DNA from: Candidatus Eiseniibacteriota bacterium
GTDB lineage: Bacteria; JAFGKV01
Reading direction: 5' to 3'
Assembly (NCBI GenBank): GCA_025453925.1
Contig: JALOPK010000088.1
Coordinates: 1-10,531, forward strand
DNA length: 10,531 nt
Shown one piece after another: positions 5,950-10,531 of this stretch; the stretch's first letter is position 1; each line of letters opens with the position of its first letter. The position numbers and the translations under genes are program-made. The notes under the pieces are model-generated. The model was not told the origin of the DNA. It saw only the letters and a list, made by a program, of their open reading frames with translations, and did not search any database.

Positions 5950-6774
5950 ATGAGTGGTGCCCGTTCTCAGAAAGCGGTCGCGCTCTCCATCATTCTCGCC
6001 TTGGCGCAGGGTGCCTGGGCCCAATCGCTGCTCCTGCAGACGCCGCCCGAACGGGTGAACCTCGTGGGCGTCCGTTTCCTCCATCCCGACCTGGCGCATG
6101 GGCCGGACGCGTCGCTGACGTCAGGCGTCTATGAGTTCTCTGTCGCGTTCGCCGTCTCCTCTCGCTCCGCCGTAGGAATCACCCTCCCCCTTGTGAACAG
6201 CGACCCATCGGACCTCGAGAGTACGCGCGCGCTGGGCAACCTGTCTCTCCAATTCCAGAAGAGAACGGCGGGTGTCGGGCGGCGGCAGTCGTCTTTCTCC
6301 ATCGGGATCACGATTCCGACGGCCGATGAAGAGAACTTCTGGACCCTGATCTATGGGTGGGTGACGGACTATCCGTGGCTTCACAAGTATGCGGCCGAAG
6401 TGATGACGCTGTCCTGTGGTGTGCAGGGCCAATGGCCGGCGTTCCGAACGGGCTCGGTGCGACTCGACGTCGGCCCGCATGTCATGGTTCCCACTGGGGA
6501 GGGAGGGGACACCGAGATCACTCTACGGTACGGGTTGGGGCTCGCTGCAGGGAGCCCAGTAATCCAGGTTCTCGCGGAGTTCGTCGGCTATGTCTGGTTG
6601 ACCACGGAGTCCGGCCCATTCGAAGATAGATCCACCCACTGTGCCGCAATCGGCGTGGTCCTTCCGGCGGGGGCGATCCGGCCGTCGCTGTTCTACGAGA
6701 AGTACCTGAATGGGGATCTAAGCGAGGATGTCGACGGCATTCTGGGCATCAAGCTCCAGGTGGCAACCCGATAG
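5950..6774 (+). CDS. Secreted outer-membrane beta-barrel protein
   Basis: The 274-residue protein starts with a classical Sec signal peptide: basic n-region SGARSQK, hydrophobic core AVALSIILALAQ, and cleavage after GAWA-QS near residue 25. No lipobox Cys is present. The mature part is a chain of amphipathic strands with Gly and aromatic turns: YEFSVAFAVSSRSAVGITLPL, NLSLQFQKR, FSIGITIPTADEE, VRLDVGPHVMVPTGEG, ITLRYGLGLAAG, VIQVLAEFVGYVWL, IRPSLFYEKYLNGD and ILGIKLQVATR. The 'GITLPL...GNLSLQ...GITIPT' rhythm resembles the broad family of small outer-membrane channels (Phenol_MetA_deg/'transporter' type), but I would not claim a substrate. The ATG at 5950 is chosen because of AGGAGG upstream and the intact signal peptide. 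It stands alone, with a long non-coding region in front. Confidence 0.75.
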   Translation: MSGARSQKAVALSIILALAQGAWAQSLLLQTPPERVNLVGVRFLHPDLAHGPDASLTSGVYEFSVAFAVSSRSAVGITLPLVNSDPSDLESTRALGNLSLQFQKRTAGVGRRQSSFSIGITIPTADEENFWTLIYGWVTDYPWLHKYAAEVMTLSCGVQGQWPAFRTGSVRLDVGPHVMVPTGEGGDTEITLRYGLGLAAGSPVIQVLAEFVGYVWLTTESGPFEDRSTHCAAIGVVLPAGAIRPSLFYEKYLNGDLSEDVDGILGIKLQVATR

Positions 6775-6805
6775 AACCAAGATACCCCCGGAAAGGCGCA
6801 TTCGG

Positions 6806-6841
6806 ATGACGGTGCACTTGATCAACTGGCAGGCCGCATGA
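6806..6841 (+). other. Possible 11-codon leader ORF coupled to the DUF3159 gene
   Basis: An ATG at 6806 with GGAAAGG 9 nt upstream opens a frame encoding MTVHLINWQAA. It ends in a TGA that overlaps the ATG of the next gene (ATGA at 6838-6841). The main gene has only a weak AGG in front of its start, so translational coupling from this mini-frame is plausible. Such short frames are also common by chance. Confidence 0.25.
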
Positions 6842-7524
6842 GCATGTTCGCGAAGACGGTCCGCGAACTCGCTGAGGAGTTTCGCGCGGTACTCGGGGGG
6901 AGGGGAGGCCCCATTGACTCAGTGGTTCCACCCTTGGTTTTCGCGGTAACGGCACGATTCTCCCCCATCCTGCATGCCGGGGCGGCTGCCGTCGGGTGCG
7001 CAGCGCTCATTGCCGGCCTCCGTCTCGCTCGCGGGCACCGGTTGGTCTACGCGGGGATCGGCATGGCAGGTGTCGTGGTGGCGGCCGGCCTCTCATGGTC
7101 ACTCGGCCGTGCCGAAGCCTACTTCCTTCCCGGAATCGTCAGCAATGCGTTCACGATCCTGCTGTGTCTCGTGAGCGTTGTGGTGCGGCGGCCGATGGTT
7201 GCCCTGACCAGCCACCTCGCCAGGCGATGGCCCGCGCGATGGTATCGGCACCCGAAGGTTCGCCCGGCATATGATGAGGTCACACTTGCCTGGGCGACGT
7301 TCTTCAGCCTCCGGCTCGCGGCCCAGGTTGTGCTATTCCGGCGGGGATCGGCGGGAACCCTTGCCGTGGTGCAGTTCCTCACCGGATGGCCGTCCACCGT
7401 GCTGCTTCTCGCGGTGTCGTACCTCTACGGCCTACGCCGACTGCGCGCCCTCGGCGGCCCCAGCGTCGAGGAATTCAAGACCGGCAGCCCGCCGCCATGG
7501 AGTGGCCAGCCAAGAGGATTCTGA
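6838..7524 (+). CDS. DUF3159 family integral membrane protein
   Basis: The 228-residue protein matches the DUF3159 pattern. A cytoplasmic lead (VRELAEEFRAVLGGRGG) is followed by PIDSVVPPLVFAV (25-37), where the family has 'GG.RG.ve...P.lvF'. The family hallmark GRAEAYFLPGI lies at 90-100, followed by the N103 region. Later come RWYRHPKVRPAYDEVTLAWATFF and FSLRLAAQVVLF, matching the family's 'rdprlrrAYt.aTllWa..fa.RlavQ..ly'. About five or six membrane helices are predicted (roughly 29-45, 47-64, 70-88, 98-116, 155-168 and 180-200). The function of the family is unknown; it is best known from Actinobacteria. The ATG at 6838 overlaps the stop of a possible leader frame; a second ATG at 6844 is an alternative. 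It is 63 nt after the barrel gene and may share its transcript. Confidence 0.85.
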   Translation: MSMFAKTVRELAEEFRAVLGGRGGPIDSVVPPLVFAVTARFSPILHAGAAAVGCAALIAGLRLARGHRLVYAGIGMAGVVVAAGLSWSLGRAEAYFLPGIVSNAFTILLCLVSVVVRRPMVALTSHLARRWPARWYRHPKVRPAYDEVTLAWATFFSLRLAAQVVLFRRGSAGTLAVVQFLTGWPSTVLLLAVSYLYGLRRLRALGGPSVEEFKTGSPPPWSGQPRGF

Positions 7525-7599
7525 TCGGGCATCAGCTGGCGGTCGGCCTGGGCCCCCGCGCCGCCTGGAAATCGCTTTCTGGAATCGCGTGGACGGCGA

Positions 7600-7634
7600 A
7601 GCCCTGAGCACGTCAGGCTCGCGGCTGCTAGCCG
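7600..7634. terminator. Hairpin cluster between convergent DUF3159 and tyrS genes
   Basis: Two small stems lie in the ~100-nt gap and at the tyrS stop. AGC(C)CTGA pairs with TCAGGCT (7600-7619, one bulged C), and CGGCT-GCT-AGCCG is perfect at 7622-7634, overlapping the tyrS TAG. No T-run is present, so a bidirectional terminator role is tentative. Confidence 0.3.
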
Positions 7635-8818
7635 TGGGAGCCGATGATGCGAGCGATCCTGCGTCGGCCGACCTGCACAAGAAGGGGAGTCGCCCCGATG
7701 CAGACGGTCTGCGTCACCTCGGCAACCACATGTCCGTCCACTTTGACGCCGCCGCCTCGAACGAGCCGCCCGGCCTCTGACCGGGAAGGGGCAAGGGCTG
7801 CTTCTGCCAGCAATGCCTGGATTGTGCGATCGCCCGGCGGAAGTTGGATCTCGGGGATCTCATCGGGGAGTTCCCGCTGCCGAAACACCTTCAGGAACTG
7901 CTCGCGGGCCGTCCTGGCCTGGTCGAGCCCGTGATAAAGCGTCACGATCTCCTCCGCCAGAACAAGTTTGGCCTCCATGGGATTCATGCCACTCAGGAGC
8001 GCGGCCCGGAGCTCGGTGACCCTGCCTAGCTCGACCCGTGTCGTGAGCTCGAAGTACGGGATGATCAGCTCGTCCTTCAGGCGCATGACTCTCCCGAACT
8101 GCTCTTCGGGCGGATCCGCCATTGCGATGATGTTGCCGTAGGTGGTGGACATCTTGCGCCCGTCTGTCCCCTCCAGCATGCCGAACGTGATCACATCCTG
8201 AGGAGGCTGCCCGTAGGCCCGCTGGATGGTCCTGCCCGCCAACAGGTTGAAGAGCTGATCGTTCCCGCCCAGCTCCACGTCCGCCCGGACTGCCACGCTG
8301 TCGTACCCCTGCATGAGCGGGTAGAGGAACTCCCTGAGGGAAATGCGCTTCCCTTCCTGGAACCGTTTCGAGAAGTTGTCACGGTCCAGCATCTCCGCCA
8401 CGGAGAAGTGGTTTGCGAGGTGGGCGACCTCTTCGAAGGACATGGTCCCGAGCCAGTCCGAGTTGTAGGTTACTTCGACCCGGTCCATGTCGAGGATGCG
8501 GCCGATCTGGGCCATGTACCCGGCCATGTTGGCCTCCACCTCCTCACGGCTCAGCATGCGCCGCTCGGCGTCCTTGTCGGATGCATCACCGATGCGGCCC
8601 GTGAAGTCACCGATGACGATCACTGGAAGATGGCCCAAATCCTGAAAGGCTCTCAGTTTGAGCAGCGGGACCGCTCTACCCAGATGGAGCAACGGCCCCG
8701 TCGGATCGATGCCGAGCTTGATTCTGAGAGGCGCACCTGCCGCGGCTCGCCGGCGCAGGTTCTCCTGGTCGATGGCCTGCGTAACGCCACGGGTGAGCAG
8801 TTCATCAATGGGGTTCAT
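7628..8818 (-). CDS. tyrS: Tyrosyl-tRNA synthetase
   Basis: This 396-residue class I synthetase charges tRNA-Tyr with tyrosine using ATP. The Rossmann catalytic domain opens with KLGIDPTGPLLHLGR; HLGR (45-48) stands for HIGH. VIGDFTGRIGDASDKDAERRML follows, then YPLMQGYDSVAVRADVELGGNDQLFNLL (166-193), the tyrosine/tRNA-site region typical of the shorter bacterial TyrRS type. The second signature is GRKMSTTYGN, with KMSTT (222-226) for KMSKS. The C-terminus (about 330-396) is an S4 RNA-binding domain (SRSEAGRLVRGGGVKVDGHVV). Length is normal and no frame is broken. The ATG at 8818 has GGGAGGT just upstream. It lies 36 nt downstream of the branching-enzyme gene on the same strand, so they likely share a transcript. 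Both signature motifs are substituted, as in a TyrRS subgroup I recall from candidate phyla (HIGR/KMSSS forms), so I expect it to be active. Confidence 0.96.
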   Translation of the reverse strand: MNPIDELLTRGVTQAIDQENLRRRAAAGAPLRIKLGIDPTGPLLHLGRAVPLLKLRAFQDLGHLPVIVIGDFTGRIGDASDKDAERRMLSREEVEANMAGYMAQIGRILDMDRVEVTYNSDWLGTMSFEEVAHLANHFSVAEMLDRDNFSKRFQEGKRISLREFLYPLMQGYDSVAVRADVELGGNDQLFNLLAGRTIQRAYGQPPQDVITFGMLEGTDGRKMSTTYGNIIAMADPPEEQFGRVMRLKDELIIPYFELTTRVELGRVTELRAALLSGMNPMEAKLVLAEEIVTLYHGLDQARTAREQFLKVFRQRELPDEIPEIQLPPGDRTIQALLAEAALAPSRSEAGRLVRGGGVKVDGHVVAEVTQTVCIGATPLLVQVGRRRIARIIGSHG

Positions 8819-8822
8819 TCGC

Positions 8823-8829
8823 TACCTCC
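8823..8829 (-). promoter_or_regulatory. Ribosome binding site of tyrS
   Basis: GGGAGGT on the minus strand lies about 4 nt before the ATG at 8818, inside the 36-nt gap after the branching-enzyme stop. No promoter or hairpin is evident in that gap, which supports co-transcription of the two genes. Confidence 0.65.
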
Positions 8830-8854
8830 CAGATCAAGCCGCCTCGGGCGGCCG

Positions 8855-10435
8855 TCAGGCAAAAACCCGGTAGTCCATCTCCTGGAAGATCGTGTCCCGG
8901 GCCTCCAGCTCCTCGATCCATCTCGGTTCCAGCCGATTCTCCACGATCTGCACGTAGATGCCGTTGAAGTGGTGAAGGTGGTCCCTGGTTCTCTTCTCGG
9001 CGTACTCGACCACGGTTCCCGCGTTCATGATGAACGCCCAATCCGACGCCTGGGCCAGCATCAGCTCACGGGCAGCCTGGTTCAGCGCCCGCCGGGTGAG
9101 CCCCTCGCTCTCCGGATACCTGCAGGCCAGTTCGATCATCCGTTCTTCCGCCTTGTGGAGATGCCGGTAAATCCAGTCGTTGCGCTCATTGAGCCAGACA
9201 TCGAAGTAGCCCCCCGCGCCCCATGATGACCGCTGAGGGACCACCTCCTGGTTCTGAGGGTATCGCTCCAGATAGGCGTGTGCCGTGAGCGGCTGGATCC
9301 CACGATCATCCTGGGCCAGTTCCCGCATCAACGCTTCGAGAAACAACGGGCCTTCGAACCACCAGTGACCAAAGAGCTCCGCGTCGTAGGGGGCGACGAT
9401 GACGGGCGGGCGGCCCAGCACTTCGGCCAAGTGTCGGCTCTGAACGAGCCGGTTGCGCACGAAGTCGGCGGCGTGGAGGGCGGCCTTGGCGCACGCGGCC
9501 CCGGGGTCGTAGACGGCCTTTCGGTGCAACGGAACCCTTCCGGTGACTCGGTGGTACTTCAGTCCGACATTGCGGCGAACGCCGTCCCGCATCAAGAACG
9601 GGCGGATCTGGTCGTACTCCGCGTCAAACCCCAGGTCACGGTAGAACTCGCGGTAGTCGGGATCGCCAGGGTACCCCGCATCCGCGGACCACACCTGGTG
9701 ACTCGTCTCTGGGTCGCGTGCGAACGCCGCAACGCCGTTGGGACAGTAAACCGGAGCATACACGCCCCGCCGGGGTCGGGGTGAGGCGAACAGCAGACCA
9801 TGGGTATCCAGGAAGAAGTAGCTGATCCCTTCCTCGGCAAGGATGGTCTCTAGCCCGGGGGCATATGCGCATTCGCCCAGCCAGATGCCGGAAGGCTCAC
9901 GGCGGAAGTGCTTGCGGTAGTTCCGAACGGCAGCTCGAACGTGGGCCCGCTTGCCCTGGTCGGTCGCACAGAAGGGGAGGATAGGGTGGGTCCCGGGGCA
10001 CGTGACGATCTCAATCAATCCCGCATCCTGGAAGGCTCCGAACCCCGCCACCGCCGTGCACCAGCGCTGACGCAGCTCGCGAATCATGGCATACTGGCGC
10101 GCATACATCGCGGTCACCGGTTCCCGCTCGGTGCCCCTGGTCCGCGAGGTCTCGAGCGCGAGCAGTGCATCCATCCTGTCCAGATGGCGCCGGTACCGTT
10201 CCTGCAGGAGTGGATCCACCAGCATCTCGCACAGAGAAGGGGTCAGCGACATGGTGAAGGTGAACGGGACCGCATCCCGCTGGAGCCTGCCCAGCACGCC
10301 CAACAGAGGGTAGTAGGTCTCGTCCAGTGCTTCGAACAGCCAGTTCTCCTCCAGAAACTCCTCATGCTCGGGATGGCGGACAAATGGAAGATGGGCATGG
10401 AGCATGAGCAGCAGATGCCCTGTCGGCGCGATCAT
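8855..10435 (-). CDS. GH57 1,4-alpha-glucan branching enzyme
   Basis: This protein (526 residues from the chosen start) cuts alpha-1,4-glucan and rejoins the chain by an alpha-1,6 bond, building branched glycogen-like storage glucan in the cytoplasm. It belongs to glycoside hydrolase family 57. The N-terminus has HLLLMLHAHLPFVRHPE (7-23). The catalytic Glu is Glu188 in GIWLGECAYAPGLE and the acid Asp is Asp351 in APYDAELFGHWWFEGP; these positions agree closely with characterised GH57 branching enzymes of Thermus and Thermococcus. The C-terminal helical DUF1957 domain (WGAGGYFDVWLNERNDWIYRHL and ASDWAFIMNAGT) marks a branching enzyme rather than an amylase. I chose ATG 10435 because it gives that numbering; the frame stays open through ATG 10507 to the window edge, so a longer start is possible. 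No good Shine-Dalgarno precedes either. tyrS follows 36 nt downstream. Confidence 0.93.
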   Translation of the reverse strand: MIAPTGHLLLMLHAHLPFVRHPEHEEFLEENWLFEALDETYYPLLGVLGRLQRDAVPFTFTMSLTPSLCEMLVDPLLQERYRRHLDRMDALLALETSRTRGTEREPVTAMYARQYAMIRELRQRWCTAVAGFGAFQDAGLIEIVTCPGTHPILPFCATDQGKRAHVRAAVRNYRKHFRREPSGIWLGECAYAPGLETILAEEGISYFFLDTHGLLFASPRPRRGVYAPVYCPNGVAAFARDPETSHQVWSADAGYPGDPDYREFYRDLGFDAEYDQIRPFLMRDGVRRNVGLKYHRVTGRVPLHRKAVYDPGAACAKAALHAADFVRNRLVQSRHLAEVLGRPPVIVAPYDAELFGHWWFEGPLFLEALMRELAQDDRGIQPLTAHAYLERYPQNQEVVPQRSSWGAGGYFDVWLNERNDWIYRHLHKAEERMIELACRYPESEGLTRRALNQAARELMLAQASDWAFIMNAGTVVEYAEKRTRDHLHHFNGIYVQIVENRLEPRWIEELEARDTIFQEMDYRVFA

Positions 10436-10531
10436 CACGATTCCGTCTCGCTCTGCGAGTTCCCGCCCAACCGTGCCTGCCATATGGACGGGGAACACGC
10501 CTGCCATCTCCCCGAACGGTCGAATCCCCCT

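Noticed and set aside
5247-6134. 295-codon plus-strand open frame
   Set aside because: It has no recognisable domain, an odd Arg/Pro/Cys-rich composition, runs opposite the phosphatase remnant and overlaps the true start of the barrel gene.
8408-9226. 272-codon plus-strand open frame
   Set aside because: It lies opposite tyrS and the GH57 gene, both of which have clear catalytic motifs; composition is that of a shadow frame.
1-10531. CRISPR arrays, IS ends, phage genes, defence islands
   Set aside because: No direct-repeat arrays, transposase or integrase motifs, or known defence genes were seen on either strand.

Overview
The window is GC-rich and almost fully coding, from a diderm (outer-membrane-bearing) bacterium. 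Evidence for an outer membrane is a predicted lipoprotein and two predicted outer-membrane beta-barrel proteins. No RNA genes, CRISPR arrays, insertion sequences or phage genes are visible. The mix (uncharacterised lipoprotein and barrel pair, ECF sigma/anti-sigma pair, GH57 branching enzyme, a TyrRS with variant signatures, a DUF3159 protein) would suit a poorly characterised environmental lineage. I cannot name the phylum from this sequence alone.

Layout. Plus strand 3-2187: the 3' part of a barrel-like protein gene, then a 521-residue lipoprotein gene 16 nt downstream, so probably one transcript. Minus strand 3736-2347: a small three-helix membrane protein gene followed by a class I SAM methyltransferase gene; this pair converges on the lipoprotein gene. 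Plus strand 3910-5008: an ECF sigma factor and its overlapping zinc-finger anti-sigma factor, transcribed divergently from the small membrane protein. At 5024-5572 on the minus strand lies what reads as a decayed SpoIIE/PP2C-type phosphatase gene. Its C-terminal half is recognisable but broken by two frame changes, and a hairpin separates its stop from the anti-sigma stop. Plus strand 5950-7524: a second barrel-like outer-membrane protein and a DUF3159 membrane protein. Minus strand 10435-7628: a GH57 1,4-alpha-glucan branching enzyme followed 36 nt later by tyrosyl-tRNA synthetase, converging on the DUF3159 gene.

How the genes may work together. The sigma/anti-sigma pair is a membrane-linked transcriptional switch, and the flanking membrane and envelope protein genes are plausible targets, but no convincing ECF promoter was found. 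SpoIIE-type phosphatases usually act in partner-switching control of sigma factors, so the remnant may be the relic of a second regulatory layer. The branching enzyme points to glycogen-like alpha-glucan storage; its pairing with tyrS looks like simple co-transcription. I see no clear new multi-gene system. The best leads are the phosphatase relic, a perfect 13-bp hairpin inside the lipoprotein gene, and the unclassified lipoprotein family.
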